Positions 16,581 to 26,900 of a DNA stretch of 64,000 bases are shown here, piece after piece (the stretch's first letter is position 1; every line of letters begins with the position of its first letter). Below the pieces are notes generated by a model. That model was not told the origin of the DNA and did not search any database. It saw only the letters and a list, made by a program, of their open reading frames with translations. Origin of the DNA: CAYUVF01 sp964448045 (GTDB lineage Bacteria > Bacteroidota > Rhodothermia > Rhodothermales > Salinibacteraceae); assembly GCA_964448045.1 (NCBI GenBank), contig CAYUVF010000018.1:3929-67928 (forward strand). Direction: 5' to 3'. The translations under genes and the position numbers were made by a program.

Positions 16581-17969
16581 CTATGCCACTCCGTTTTCCA
16601 TGATGGCCGTTTCGATGGCCTGTTTATCGTCCTCGGGCGCGAGGTGCGGCCGCCCGATGCTGTAGTAATCGAAGCCCATCTCGGCCATGCGGCTCGGATC
16701 GTAGAGGTTGCGCCCGTCGAAGATGACCGGCCGGTCCATCCGATCCTGCATCCGCCCGAATTCAGGCCGGCGGAACTCGTGCCACTCGGTGCAGATGACG
16801 AGCGACTCGGCGTCGTTGAGCGCCTCGTACATGTTCGGCGCGTACGTGATCTGATCGCCGAAGACGGTGCGCGTCGTCTCGATCGCTTCGGGATCGAAGG
16901 CGACGATGTTGGCGCCGCGGTCGAGCAGCTCGCGAATGATGATGTGCGAGGGCGCCTCGCGGATGTCGTCTGTGTTGGGCTTGAATGCGAGGCCCCAGAT
17001 CGCGATGTCGCGGCCCGCGAGGTCGCCGTCGAAATAGTCGTCAAGCTGGTCGACGAGCTTGCGGCGCTGGGCATCGTTCACGTCGAGCACCGACTCCAGG
17101 ATCTGGAACTCGTAGTCGTACTTCTTTCCGGTGCGGGCGAGCGCTTGCACGTCCTTCGGGAAGCAGCTCCCGCCGAAGCCGATGCCGGCGTAGAGGAAGT
17201 GCTTGCCGATCCGGTGGTCTTTGCTGATGCCCAGCCGCACCTTGTCGACGTTGGCGCCGACGCGCTCGCAGAGGTTGGCGATCTCGTTCATGAAGGAAAT
17301 GCGGGTGGCCAAGATCGCATTCGCGGCGTACTTGATCATCTCGGCCGAGCGCTCATCGACGACGAGAATCGGATTGCCCTGGCGGACGAACGGCTCGTAG
17401 AGGCGCTCCATCTTCTGCGCCGCCTGGTCGCTGGAGGTGCCGATGACGACACGGTCGGGCTTCATGAAGTCGTCGACCGCCGCGCCTTCGCGTAAGAATT
17501 CGGGGTTCGAGACCACGTCGAAGTGCGTCCCCGCGTCGAGGCCGCGCTCTTCCATTACGCCCCGCACCCGGTCGGCCGTACCGACGGGCACCGTGCTCTT
17601 GTTCACGATGATGCGGTATTGGGGCTCGTCTTCGGCGGCCAGCAGATCCGCGACGTCGCCGGCCGCATTCAAGACATACGACAGATCGGCCGACCCGTCG
17701 TCGCCCGGCGGCGTAGGCAGCGCCATGAAGAGGATCTCGGCAGACGCAAACGCGTCGGCCAGGTTCGTCGTAAATTGAAGGCGTCCGTCTTCGCGGTTGC
17801 GGTCGAAGTAGCGATCCAGATCCGGCTCATAAATCGGCATCTCGCCGTTGCGGAGCATCTTGACTTTCGATTCGTCGATGTCCACGCAGGTGACCGTGTT
17901 GCCCATTTCGGCAAAACACGTCCCCGTAACGAGTCCGACGTAGCCAGTTCCGATAACTGCGATATTCAT
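16581..17969 (-). CDS. ugd: UDP-glucose 6-dehydrogenase
   Basis: A 462-residue enzyme that oxidises UDP-glucose to UDP-glucuronate with two NAD. It has the N-terminal Rossmann motif GTGYVG at 7-12, SNPEFLREG at 154-162 and the catalytic Cys269 in GFGGSCFPKD. A C-terminal UDP-binding domain contains WGLAFKPNTDD. Length and motifs are standard. It starts a minus-strand run with uxs, cysD and cysN/C, facing the divergent aminotransferase gene across a 455-bp regulatory region. Its product feeds uxs directly. Confidence 0.95.
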   Translation of the reverse strand: MNIAVIGTGYVGLVTGTCFAEMGNTVTCVDIDESKVKMLRNGEMPIYEPDLDRYFDRNREDGRLQFTTNLADAFASAEILFMALPTPPGDDGSADLSYVLNAAGDVADLLAAEDEPQYRIIVNKSTVPVGTADRVRGVMEERGLDAGTHFDVVSNPEFLREGAAVDDFMKPDRVVIGTSSDQAAQKMERLYEPFVRQGNPILVVDERSAEMIKYAANAILATRISFMNEIANLCERVGANVDKVRLGISKDHRIGKHFLYAGIGFGGSCFPKDVQALARTGKKYDYEFQILESVLDVNDAQRRKLVDQLDDYFDGDLAGRDIAIWGLAFKPNTDDIREAPSHIIIRELLDRGANIVAFDPEAIETTRTVFGDQITYAPNMYEALNDAESLVICTEWHEFRRPEFGRMQDRMDRPVIFDGRNLYDPSRMAEMGFDYYSIGRPHLAPEDDKQAIETAIMENGVA

Positions 17970-18424
17970 ACGTACTCAGGATTTTAATCGTGTAGTGCGA
18001 TCCATGGGGCAGACCAGCCCGCATCCGAGATGATCAACCAATCGTAGGGCCGCATGCCGCTGCAAAAAGCACTCCGAATCATCGAGCGCAGCGGATGGGC
18101 ACGTGAGCGGAGGCGAACCAGAGTCGCCGCCAAAAGGTCCGTTTCCACTCGATACGCGACGCATTTTGATCGAAAAATAGTACGAACGCGATCGATCGAC
18201 CCGGTGCGCGTGGCGCACGCCGCCCGTCGGCGCTCCATTCGGGCACGCCGCGACAGCATTATAGGGGTACGTGCACCTGCCGTGGAGATGACGTCGCATT
18301 TGGCTCATAGAGAAAGGACATGCGCAGGACATGTCCCTTATCTTTTGGAGGACATCTTATGCGCTATACCGCGTTATCTTCGGCGGGATTTACTTGCTGA
18401 TCTCCGGCCATTACCTTGGATCGT
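17970..18424. other. Divergent regulatory region between ugd and the DegT gene
   Basis: No supported gene occurs in these 455 bases. Both flanking operons start here, so it must carry two promoters. The plus-strand side holds the GGACAT boxes and the near-consensus -7 element described at 18316-18355. Confidence 0.5.
18316..18355 (+). promoter_or_regulatory. GGACAT boxes with perfect palindrome, candidate operator
   Basis: GGACAT occurs at 18316, inside the perfect palindrome GGACATGTCC at 18327-18336, and again at 18350. The spacings are 11 and 23 bp, about one and two helical turns. The TTATCTTTTGG between the last two resembles a Bacteroidota -7 element. They lie 70-110 bp before the aminotransferase ATG. 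The role as an operator is an inference. Confidence 0.35.
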
Positions 18425-19624
18425 ATGAATACCTCCGCCTCGAACTCCATCCAGCCGCCTGCGCCCCGCGCCGCCCGTCCGACTTCCGAGGACGAGGCGG
18501 CGATTCCGCTGGCGCGCCCGAGCATCACCGATCGCGAGCGGCGCTACGTCGCCGCAGTGCTCGACTCCTCGCAGTTGGCCCTCGGCCCGTGGATGGAGCG
18601 CTTCGAGCAGCAGATGGCCGAGCGCTGCGGTACCCGCCATGCTATCGCCGTAAGCAGCGGGACGGCGGCACTGCACTGCATCGTTCGAGCACTCGGGCTC
18701 GGCGCGAGCGACGAGGTGATCACGACGCCGTTCAGCTTCGTCGCCTCCGCCAACGCGCTGCTCTTCGAGGACATTCGGCCCCGCTTCGTGGACATCGATC
18801 CGCACACGTACAATGTGGATGTGGATCGGATCGAGGCCGCGATCACGCCGGACACCCGCGCGATTCTCGCGGTCGACGTGTTCGGCGTGCCGGCCGATTG
18901 GCCCCCCCTCACGGCCCGTGCCGATGCGCACGACCTCATGCTGATCGACGACGCCTGCGAGGCGCTGGGCAGTTCGATTGGCGGACAGCCCATCGGGCAG
19001 TGGGGCGACGCGGCGGCTTTCGGGTTCTACCCCAACAAACAGATCACCACCGGCGAAGGCGGCTGCATCACAACCGATTCGGACGACCTGGCCCGCCGCT
19101 GCCGCTCGCTCCGCAACCAGGGCCGCGCCGAGAGCGGCCGGATGCGCCACGACCGCCTCGGCTACAACTACCGGATGAGCGAGTGTACCGCGGCGCTGGG
19201 ATGCGCACAGCTGGAACGCCTGCCCGAACTGATCGACCGGCGCTCGGCCGTCGCGGCCCGATACCAGGCCGCCCTCGCTCCACTGGCCGACGATCTCGTT
19301 CTTCCCTCGACTCTCGAATCGGATACGGTGAGTCCATTTGTGTATGTCGTCCGGCTACGCGATCATATGGATGCTGGGGCCCGTGACCACTTGATGGCGA
19401 CGTTACGCGAGCGCGGCATCGGCTGCGCGCCCTACTTCCCCCCGATCCACCTGCAGCCGCTCTACCGCGAGCGCTTCGGCTACGCCCCGGGCGACTTCCC
19501 CGTATGCGAATCCGTCTCGGCGCGGACGCTGGCCCTCCCGTTCTCGCCGGACCTGACTGAGGCCCAGATCGACCGCGTCGCCGGCGCCCTCCGCGACGCG
19601 CTGCCGGACCTTCCCCATGGCTAA
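18425..19624 (+). CDS. DegT/DnrJ/EryC1/StrS-family sugar aminotransferase
   Basis: A 399-residue PLP enzyme that transfers an amino group to a keto-sugar nucleotide. SSGTAALHCIVRALG (about 78-92) binds phosphate, LIDDACEALGS (173-183) includes the Asp under the pyridine ring, and Lys205 in FYPNKQITTGEGG forms the Schiff base. It would act after a dehydratase such as the CapD-like enzyme of this operon to give an amino-deoxy sugar. The ATG at 18425 is used; an in-frame TTG nine bases upstream is possible. It overlaps the sulfotransferase gene by 8 bp, so the two are coupled. Confidence 0.9.
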   Translation: MNTSASNSIQPPAPRAARPTSEDEAAIPLARPSITDRERRYVAAVLDSSQLALGPWMERFEQQMAERCGTRHAIAVSSGTAALHCIVRALGLGASDEVITTPFSFVASANALLFEDIRPRFVDIDPHTYNVDVDRIEAAITPDTRAILAVDVFGVPADWPPLTARADAHDLMLIDDACEALGSSIGGQPIGQWGDAAAFGFYPNKQITTGEGGCITTDSDDLARRCRSLRNQGRAESGRMRHDRLGYNYRMSECTAALGCAQLERLPELIDRRSAVAARYQAALAPLADDLVLPSTLESDTVSPFVYVVRLRDHMDAGARDHLMATLRERGIGCAPYFPPIHLQPLYRERFGYAPGDFPVCESVSARTLALPFSPDLTEAQIDRVAGALRDALPDLPHG

Positions 19625-20540
19625 ACCATCCCGTCCGATGTCTATATCTCAATCGCGTGTTGCGGAGCCGGAGCCCTACTCCCTTCGGGCGGGAGTACGC
19701 CCGCTCGTGATTCTCGGTGCGGCGCGATCCGGCACCAAGTTTCTGCGACATCTTCTCGGCGCCAGCGCGGCCTGCACCGCAGTGCCACACGGCCTGAATT
19801 TCGTCTGGCGAGAGGGTGCCCCCACCCATTCCCACGATGCAATCCCTGCCGAGGCCTACTCCGCCACGGTGCGACAGTCCATCCGCAAGACGGTGCTGCG
19901 CCTCGCGGGCGCTTCATCTCCCTCTGACGTGCGATTCGTCGTCGAGCGGACCTGTGCAAACACGCTTCGCCTTCCCGCCGTGCATACCGTATTCCCCGAT
20001 GCTCGGTACATTCACATTGTGCGCGATGGACGGGACGTCGCCGCCTCGGCCTCGGAACAGTGGGCGCAATCACCGGCCCTTCTACCCCGCATTCGCAAGT
20101 GGTTCGCTGCTCCCGGTGCCGCGTGGCGTCATGCCAAACGCCGCTTTACATCCAGTACGCGATCGGCTCCGACGTCGACCGGATGGGGCCCCCACTACCC
20201 CGGCATGGAAGACGACCTGCAACAGTTCACCGCGGCCGAGGTATGTGCGCTTCAGTGGCGCGCTTGCATCGAAGCCTGCCAACGCGACCGAGCGCCTCTC
20301 ATCCCGGCCGACCGTTTCTTCACGGTTCGCTACGAGGAGCTCGTCACCGATCCGGAGATCGTAGTGCGCCTCTGCGCTTGTATCGACCTTCCCGATCCAT
20401 CCGCCGTGCTGGACCGCTACCGCCAAACCGTTCGGTGCGACTCGATCGGTCGCTGGAAACGCACCTTTAATCCGGTAACTGCCGGGCGGGTGCAGGCACG
20501 CATCGCATCCACGCTCCAGCATCTGGGATACGCGGCATGA
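19617..20540 (+). CDS. PAPS-dependent sulfotransferase
   Basis: A 307-residue sulfotransferase. LGAARSGTKFLRHLL (about 33-47) is the 5'-phosphosulfate-binding loop, and YIHIVRDGRDVAAS (131-144) is the 3'-phosphate-binding motif with VRDGRD. These two elements define the family. It would move a sulfuryl group from PAPS to a hydroxyl of a glycan intermediate in the cytosol. The start overlaps the aminotransferase gene by 8 bp and its end overlaps the sugar transferase by 4 bp (ATGA), a tight operon. It provides a use for PAPS made by cysD-cysN/C across the divergent promoter. The acceptor is unknown. Confidence 0.88.
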   Translation: MAKPSRPMSISQSRVAEPEPYSLRAGVRPLVILGAARSGTKFLRHLLGASAACTAVPHGLNFVWREGAPTHSHDAIPAEAYSATVRQSIRKTVLRLAGASSPSDVRFVVERTCANTLRLPAVHTVFPDARYIHIVRDGRDVAASASEQWAQSPALLPRIRKWFAAPGAAWRHAKRRFTSSTRSAPTSTGWGPHYPGMEDDLQQFTAAEVCALQWRACIEACQRDRAPLIPADRFFTVRYEELVTDPEIVVRLCACIDLPDPSAVLDRYRQTVRCDSIGRWKRTFNPVTAGRVQARIASTLQHLGYAA

Positions 20541-21190
20541 TGGACCGTTCCTCGCACCGCCCAAATTCCACCTACGACCGCATCAAACGAATCATGGATC
20601 TCGGCTGCGCACTCGCGCTGTCAGTGACCCTGATGCCCACCCTGCTGGCCATCGGCCTCCTCATCTGGCTCGACGATGGGCGACCTATCCTCTTCAGTCA
20701 GATGCGTGTGGGACGAGGCGGCACCCTCTTCCGGCTGTACAAATTTCGGACGCTTCCCACCGACGCCCCAGCCACCGTTCAGGCCGAGGACGCGACGCGC
20801 ATCGGCCGCTTACTTCGCCGATGGGCGCTGGACGAGCTTCCCCAGTTGTGGAATATCCTCCGCGGCGAGATGAGCCTGGTCGGGCCCCGCCCTATTCTAC
20901 CCGAGGAGGCCACGCACTACACTCCTCGCCAACGGCAGCGCCTGAGCGTTCGCCCCGGCCTCACCGGATGGGCCCAGATCCACGGTCGCAACGCGCTACC
21001 CTGGCACGAGCGCATCAAGTACGACCTCTGCTACGTGCAGAACCGTAGTCTCGGACTCGACCTCCGCATCCTCCTCCGCACGCCCGGCGTCCTGCTCGAC
21101 GGGAACGGCGTCTATGGCCCCGGCAATGACGACCCAGACGCCGAAGACTTTGCGGCTCATCGGCTTCGCTCGGTGGAGCCACGACGCTGA
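20537..21190 (+). CDS. Initiating undecaprenyl-phosphate sugar phosphotransferase
   Basis: A 217-residue bacterial sugar transferase of the short (PglC/WcaJ C-terminal) type. One membrane segment follows IKRIMDLG (about residues 20-45). Then come RVGRGG, LYKFRTL, DELPQLWNILRGEMSLVGPRP, and GLTGWAQIHGRN with a final LGLDLRILL. It transfers a sugar-1-phosphate to undecaprenyl phosphate, the first committed step of the repeat unit. The start codon overlaps the sulfotransferase stop (ATGA), and the next glycosyltransferase begins 2 bp after the stop. The family is certain; the sugar is not. Confidence 0.92.
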   Translation: MMDRSSHRPNSTYDRIKRIMDLGCALALSVTLMPTLLAIGLLIWLDDGRPILFSQMRVGRGGTLFRLYKFRTLPTDAPATVQAEDATRIGRLLRRWALDELPQLWNILRGEMSLVGPRPILPEEATHYTPRQRQRLSVRPGLTGWAQIHGRNALPWHERIKYDLCYVQNRSLGLDLRILLRTPGVLLDGNGVYGPGNDDPDAEDFAAHRLRSVEPRR

Positions 21191-21192
21191 CC

Positions 21193-22386
21193 ATGCACAT
21201 CCTTTGCCTGTACCTACACTACCACACGCCCGACTGCCCGTCCAGCGCTCGCGCTTACAGCCTCCTGAAACGCCTCGGCCAACACCACAAGGTCACGCTC
21301 CTCACCGGATCGGCCTGGCGCGACCAGCGAATCACAACCCAACACGAGTGGACCCCACCCGGCGTCACGGCCCGCCTGCTGGATGTGCCCTACGCCAACA
21401 ATATGGGACCCTTCCGGCGTCTACTCGCCTACGTTGGCTTCCCACTCTGGGCGCTGGCTCGCGGTCTATGGGAAAGTCCGCCCGATCTCATTTATGGCAT
21501 CTCGACCCCGTTAAGCACCGGATGGGCCGCTGCACAGCTCGCCCGGTATTACCAGATCCCCTGGATCTTCGAGGTACGTGACCTCTGGCCTGCGTTTCCC
21601 ATTCAGATGGGCGCGATCTCCAACCCGGTGCTGATTCGGCTGCTCCGCGCGCTGGAATGCTCACTCTACCGCAGCGCCGCACACGTGATCACGCTGTCGC
21701 CGGATATGGAGGCGCACGTCCGGCACCAGGCGCCGGACGCAACTGTGACCACCATCGAATATGGGACGGAGTTCGATCTTGTCGATTCGGTCGACGGGTC
21801 CGACGTCCATGACCTGCAGCAGGACTACGATCTCCCCGAGGCCGGAATCGTACTCTACGCCGGCACATTTGGCCGGGCCAATGCCATTCCTACGCTCATC
21901 CAAACGGCCCGCCACCTGCGCAGCCGAACCAATGTATGCTTCGTATTTGCCGGGCACGGGTACTATGAGCCGCACCTCCGCGCAGCCGCCCGCACGGGGC
22001 CAAACATTCGCCTCGTGCCTCCCCTGCCGCGCTCGCGAGCTCTCGGCCTCTTTAAATTGGCCGACGTGTCCATCGCCTCATTCATCGATCGGCCCGTATT
22101 GGCTACCAACGCGCCCTCGAAACTACTCGACAGCCTCGCCATGAGCACACCCGTCCTCGTCACCAATCCGGGCTGGACTCGCCGGCTGGTGGAGGAGCAC
22201 GGCTGTGGTTGGTTTGTCCCGCCCGAGCAGCCCGAAGCCCTGGCCACACGGCTCGGCACGCTGTTCGACGAGCCCACCGCCCTGCGCACAGCTGGCGCAC
22301 GCGGAGCTGCCCTCGCGCGCGAGCGGTTCAACCGCGCCGATCACATGGATCGGCTGGCCGACCTCGTGGAATCAGTTGCCTTGTAA
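21193..22386 (+). CDS. GT4 glycosyltransferase (WbuB-like)
   Basis: A 397-residue GT-B enzyme. The N-terminal domain reads HILCLYLHYHTPDCPSSARA and contains FEVRDLWPAFPI, common in WbuB-type enzymes that act on amino-sugar acceptors. The C-terminal domain has VLYAGTFGRAN and a donor site near SIASFIDRPVLATNAPSKLLD. It would extend the lipid-linked sugar made by the preceding gene, only 2 bp upstream. The donor cannot be named from sequence. Confidence 0.87.
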   Translation: MHILCLYLHYHTPDCPSSARAYSLLKRLGQHHKVTLLTGSAWRDQRITTQHEWTPPGVTARLLDVPYANNMGPFRRLLAYVGFPLWALARGLWESPPDLIYGISTPLSTGWAAAQLARYYQIPWIFEVRDLWPAFPIQMGAISNPVLIRLLRALECSLYRSAAHVITLSPDMEAHVRHQAPDATVTTIEYGTEFDLVDSVDGSDVHDLQQDYDLPEAGIVLYAGTFGRANAIPTLIQTARHLRSRTNVCFVFAGHGYYEPHLRAAARTGPNIRLVPPLPRSRALGLFKLADVSIASFIDRPVLATNAPSKLLDSLAMSTPVLVTNPGWTRRLVEEHGCGWFVPPEQPEALATRLGTLFDEPTALRTAGARGAALARERFNRADHMDRLADLVESVAL

Positions 22387-22458
22387 GCCTGCCGATGACC
22401 AGACGGGCAACCTCCGTCGCCGATCCGCATTTACAAGCCACCCTTTTTCTGTAGTTTC

Positions 22459-23592
22459 ATGCGCGCTATGCCTCGCGACATTCCCGCCGGTTCCGGCTTG
22501 CCCTCCCCTAACGGTCGTAATGGACACATCCATTCGGATGTGCTTGATGGACTGCACCTCAGCGATCTTATCGATCGCCCTGCGATCGCCATCGACCGGG
22601 CCGCACTACGACAGTATCTGCACTCTCGCACCGTACTGGTGACCGGCGCAGGCGGATCGATCGGAACTGAGCTCACGGGCCAACTGCTTGACCTCGACCC
22701 GAAGCAGCTGGTGCTCGTCGATCGTAACGAGCACAACCTGTTTCAACTGGAACGCCATCTGGCCGATTCGGACTCCGATATCGTCCTCAGCCTGACCGAC
22801 GTGCGGGACCGCGCTTCGATGGCGCGCCTCTTTGACCGCACCGGGCCTGATCTCGTGATTCACGCGGCAGCGTACAAACACGTGCCACTCATCGAGCGCC
22901 ATCCGATCGCTGGCTTTCAAAACAATACGCTGGCGACGGCCCGTCTGATGGAGGTCTGCGAGGGCCGTGCCATCGAACAGTTGGTTCTCGTCTCCACGGA
23001 CAAAGCCGTCGAGCCCCGCAGCGTCCTCGGCGCCACCAAGCGACTGGCCGAGTGGATCGTGCGCCGATTGGATGGCAGCCTACAGCCTAAGATTGTGCGA
23101 TTCGGAAACGTCTTCGGTAGCCGGGGGAGTGTTATTCCACTTTTTGCCGAGCAGCTGGCCGCCGGGGGGCCGCTGAAGGTCACCCACCCCGATATGCAGC
23201 GCTACTTCATGAGCGCCCCCGACGCCTGCCGGCTGATCCTCCAGACGCTACTGCTCGATGAGGCGCCTATTTACGCCCTAAAGATGGGCGACCCCATCCG
23301 CATTGAGTGGCTGGCCCGGCAGATCCTCCAGCGCGTCCGCCCCGATGCCGATCCCGCATCGATGATCACTTTCACCGGCCGCCGTCCGGGCGAAAAGCTC
23401 CACGAGCAGCTCGTCGCCCCCTCCGAAACGGCGCACTCGACCGCTCATGCCCACATCAACGGAGTGTCGGGCTCGACCGCCCCACCGCACGAGCAGCTCA
23501 TGCTCCTGCTGGAGCAACTCACCCACTACGCCGAGACCGACGCCGCAGCACTTCGGGATGCGCTGCTGGAACCAGTCGATCATCTCGTTTAA
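22459..23592 (+). CDS. CapD/FlaA1-like nucleotide-sugar 4,6-dehydratase (soluble)
   Basis: A 377-residue SDR with VTGAGGSIG near 61-69, HAAAYKHVP at 135-143, STDKAVEP at 179-186, GATKR at 191-195 and FGNVFGSRGSVIPLF. These are the motifs of the polysaccharide-biosynthesis (CapD/WbpM/FlaA1) dehydratases acting on UDP-GlcNAc. The long membrane domain of WbpM is absent, so this is a soluble short form. A roughly 35-residue low-complexity N-terminal extension precedes the domain. Its keto-sugar product is a logical substrate for the DegT aminotransferase at the head of this operon. It lies 72 bp after the GT4 gene. Confidence 0.88.
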   Translation: MRAMPRDIPAGSGLPSPNGRNGHIHSDVLDGLHLSDLIDRPAIAIDRAALRQYLHSRTVLVTGAGGSIGTELTGQLLDLDPKQLVLVDRNEHNLFQLERHLADSDSDIVLSLTDVRDRASMARLFDRTGPDLVIHAAAYKHVPLIERHPIAGFQNNTLATARLMEVCEGRAIEQLVLVSTDKAVEPRSVLGATKRLAEWIVRRLDGSLQPKIVRFGNVFGSRGSVIPLFAEQLAAGGPLKVTHPDMQRYFMSAPDACRLILQTLLLDEAPIYALKMGDPIRIEWLARQILQRVRPDADPASMITFTGRRPGEKLHEQLVAPSETAHSTAHAHINGVSGSTAPPHEQLMLLLEQLTHYAETDAAALRDALLEPVDHLV

Positions 23593-23652
23593 ACCCTCTC
23601 AACTCTTGGTCTGCCTTTATTTTCCGATTTGCTGCAACTTGTGCATTCATAA

Positions 23653-23880
23653 AGTCGGATCGGACACGCTGAAGCAGACCACTATGATCTACACTGGGTC
23701 ACCGGTGCGATAAGTGCGGTGGCACGCGCTATGCAGGAACTCCACCATACAGCCGATCAGTACGAGTCGATGCAAATACGCCGGTTCGCGCTCGATCGAT
23801 TTGGGACGCAAGCCTTCGTCGATCGCGTGAGCACGATGTACGAAGCGGCTGGGTCCTCTCGTCGCATCCCGTCCACTTGA
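23653..23880 (+). pseudogene. C-terminal remnant of a glycosyltransferase
   Basis: After an in-frame TAA at 23650 there is an open stretch of 75 codons ending in TGA at 23880, without a convincing start. It includes ADHYDLHWVTGAISAVARAM, then RRFALDRFGTQAFVDRV and STMYEAAG. That is the usual last helix of GT4-type glycosyltransferases (alternating basic residues, R-F-x-x-x-x-F-V-D-x-V-x-x-x-Y-E). It sits between the CapD-like gene and the C25 gene. I take it as the surviving end of a deleted glycosyltransferase; it is too short to be active. Confidence 0.6.
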
Positions 23881-23901
23881 TCGCTCCCTCGCTGATCCGC
23901 C

Positions 23902-26900
23902 ATGGCTTTTTTCCAACGCCTCTGTGCTCTGCTCGTGGCGACGTGCATCCTGTTGAGTGGACCGGCCGCCTCGGTCGCGCAAGACGCGTACGACCCATCC
24001 TGGTATGCCCCTGATGCGCCCCACGTCAAAATCGCAGTCGTCGAAGACGGCGTCTACCGCGTGCCCCAATCCGCCCTGAATACTGCGGGCGTCCCTGCCG
24101 ATGTCAACCCCTCCACGTTTCGCCTTGTCGAAAACGGGCGCGAAGTGCCTCTCGACTACCGCGCGGACGAAGACGCCCTTATTTTTGTCGGCCAGCGCAA
24201 TCGGGGGACCGATGAAGTCTGGGCCTACAATTACAACCCCACCTGGCAGAGCAGCACAAACCGCAGCCTCTACAGCGACACCACCTTCTACTGGCTCACT
24301 TGGGGCGGCGACGCCGGTCAGCGCTATCGGGATGGCTCCAGTGTGGAGGGGCCCCCGACCTCAACCGTGCGCGATACGCTCCGCCGCGAACAAGACAACA
24401 CCTACTTTTACGGCGAAAACTCGTGGGATCCGCGCTACACGCCGGGCGAGGGCTACTACTGGCGTAATCTTCGCCTGAATAGCACCGGGACAAGCGCCCG
24501 AGAAACGATCGCCCTCCCACTGGATCGGCTCGACCGCTCCGCTTCGGACTCGCTCACGCTCACCGTGCGCCTCTGGGGCAGCTCCGGGTCGTGCCACCGT
24601 GCGACGCTGGACGTAAACGTAGCGGATAACGGCGGAACCAGCTTCGAGCCCATCGACGAGGTCGAGTGGAACCGCTACACAGAAGCAACCCTTTCGGGAA
24701 CGATCGCTCCCGACCAAGTGCCCTCGACGGGCTCTCTGGACCTCCGGATCACCACCTATGCCGATGCCTCTTGCGGCACGCCTAACTTTGTGCTGCTCGA
24801 CTGGGTCGAAGCCGCCTATCCGCGCCGTCTCGAAGCCGATGCCGATGCCCAGCCCGTCTCCGTACCCGCCGGGACCTACACGTTCAACCTGTCCGGCCAC
24901 AGCGCACCGCCCACCATCTACAACCCTACTGATGGGACGCGCTACGAAGCTGCCTCCTCGGCCGGATCCGCCTACACCTTCTCAGCCGCCCCGTCCGCCC
25001 CCACGACCTTCTGGGCTACCGGTCCGGATGGATACCGCTCCCCCGTTGCCATCCAACCCGATGCCTCCAGCAATTGGGCCGACGCAGCCAACGCTGCCGA
25101 TTATGTGATTCTGACGACCGATGCGCTGATGCCCACGGCGCAGCAACTCGCCCAGTACCGCGAAGCGCAGAGCGGATATGCCGTGGAAATCGCCCGCGTG
25201 CAGGATGTATTCGACCAGTTCGATTACGGTCGCCCCACCCCCATCGCCATCCGTCGCTTCGTGCGGGCCACGCAAGAATGGGACACGCCGCCTCGCTTCC
25301 TCGCCATCTGGGCCGACGCGCCGTATCCCGTCTACACCGAAAACAACTTCGGCCAAGAGCGCCCGAACTGGGCCGTTCCCTCCTTCGGCTATGGCCCCTC
25401 GGACGGCTGGTTTGCGATGCAAAACAATGGACTCGACGACTGGTCGGAGTCCCTCGCGGTGGGGCGCATTCCCATCCGCACGAACGCGCAGGGCACAATC
25501 TTTCTGGAGAAGCTGCAACGCTACGAAAGCACGCCGCTGGCCGACTGGCAAAAGCGGATGCTGATGCTTGCGGGCGGTACGTCGTCGAGTGAACAGCGCT
25601 CGCTTCAGTTCTACAGCGAGCAGTGGGCGATGGCGGCCACCGGCGTGCCGGGGGACACGCTCTACGCGGCCGGAATGGACACCCTGTACTACTTCAAGCG
25701 CTCGGATGAGGTGCTCGACACGAGCTTTCAGGATTCGCTGGGCGTCGACCTACGCCGTGGGGCCGGATGGCTGAACTACTTCGGCCACTCGGGCGCGCAA
25801 ACGTGGGAGATCGTCACCGATCCGCCAGACGACTTCGACAACGCCGGGCGTCTACCGTTCGTCGTTTCGCTGGCCTGCAAGACGGGCTCGTTCGCTGGCG
25901 GACGATTCGAAGAGAAAGATGAACCATCACTCGGAGAGGCGCTCGTGGTGGGCTCGCCGAATGGCGGCATTGCGCACTGGGGCACCTCCGAACTCGGGAA
26001 TCTGCTGCCCTCGGCGCGGCTCAATGATGCCGTCATCGAACGTGTGTTTCAAGATACGATGCGGGTTGCTGGCCTCGCCATCCAGGAGGCCAAAGCGGCC
26101 ATCAACGACGCGTTTGGACAGAGCACCCTGTACGCGCGCCACCTCCTGCAGTATGGGCTGATCGGCGATCCCGCTCTGCAGCTCAACCTGCCGACGCGGC
26201 CCGACTTCCACCTGTCCCCGGAGCTCGTCCGAACGTCGCCGCTTGCCCCCACGCCCGGAGAGAGCCTGACGCTGTCGGTAACGCTCCGCAACCGCGGCCT
26301 CGTCCCGGCCGATAGCCTCACGCTGGAGGTGACGCACGAGCGCCCCGATGGCGAACAGAACACGCGCGCCCGCCGGATTTCCCGCTTCCCGCTGGAAGAA
26401 AACATCGACTTCTCCTATCTGCTCGATGAGGGCACGCTGGGCTCCAACACCTTCCGCGTCCGCGCCGATCCGGCCAACACTTACGCCGAAACCAACGAAG
26501 CCAACAACGAAACCGACAAGACAGCCACTGTCTCCAGTACCGGGCTGGCCATCGTTCGCCCACTGGACGAGGGTATCGCCCTTTCGACGGCCCCGACGCT
26601 GCGCTGGTACGTTGCACGACCGTCGACCGAGTCGATTCCCGTGACCGTTGAGCTCGATTCGGTGTCGACCTTTGACTCAGACGCCTTCCAGCGCGCCGAA
26701 CTCTCGGCTGATGGCATCTCCCTCGACTGGCAGCCTCCTATCGCTCTCGACGATGGCGTGACGTATTTCTGGCGGGCTCGCATTGCAGACGGCACCCCCA
26801 ATGCCACCTGGCAGTCGGGCTCTTTCACCGTGCGCACTGAGCTAACAAAGACCGGCTGGCTTCAGCAAGATGCCCAGCTTGCCGAGGCCTCCGAACTGTC

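Noticed and set aside
14791..16665. 624-codon open frame on the plus strand
   Set aside because: Antisense to cysD and the UDP-glucuronate decarboxylase; composition is Arg/Ala-rich shadow.
18416..18424. TTG start for the DegT aminotransferase
   Set aside because: The ATG at 18425 is adjacent and gives the normal protein; TTG adds only three residues.
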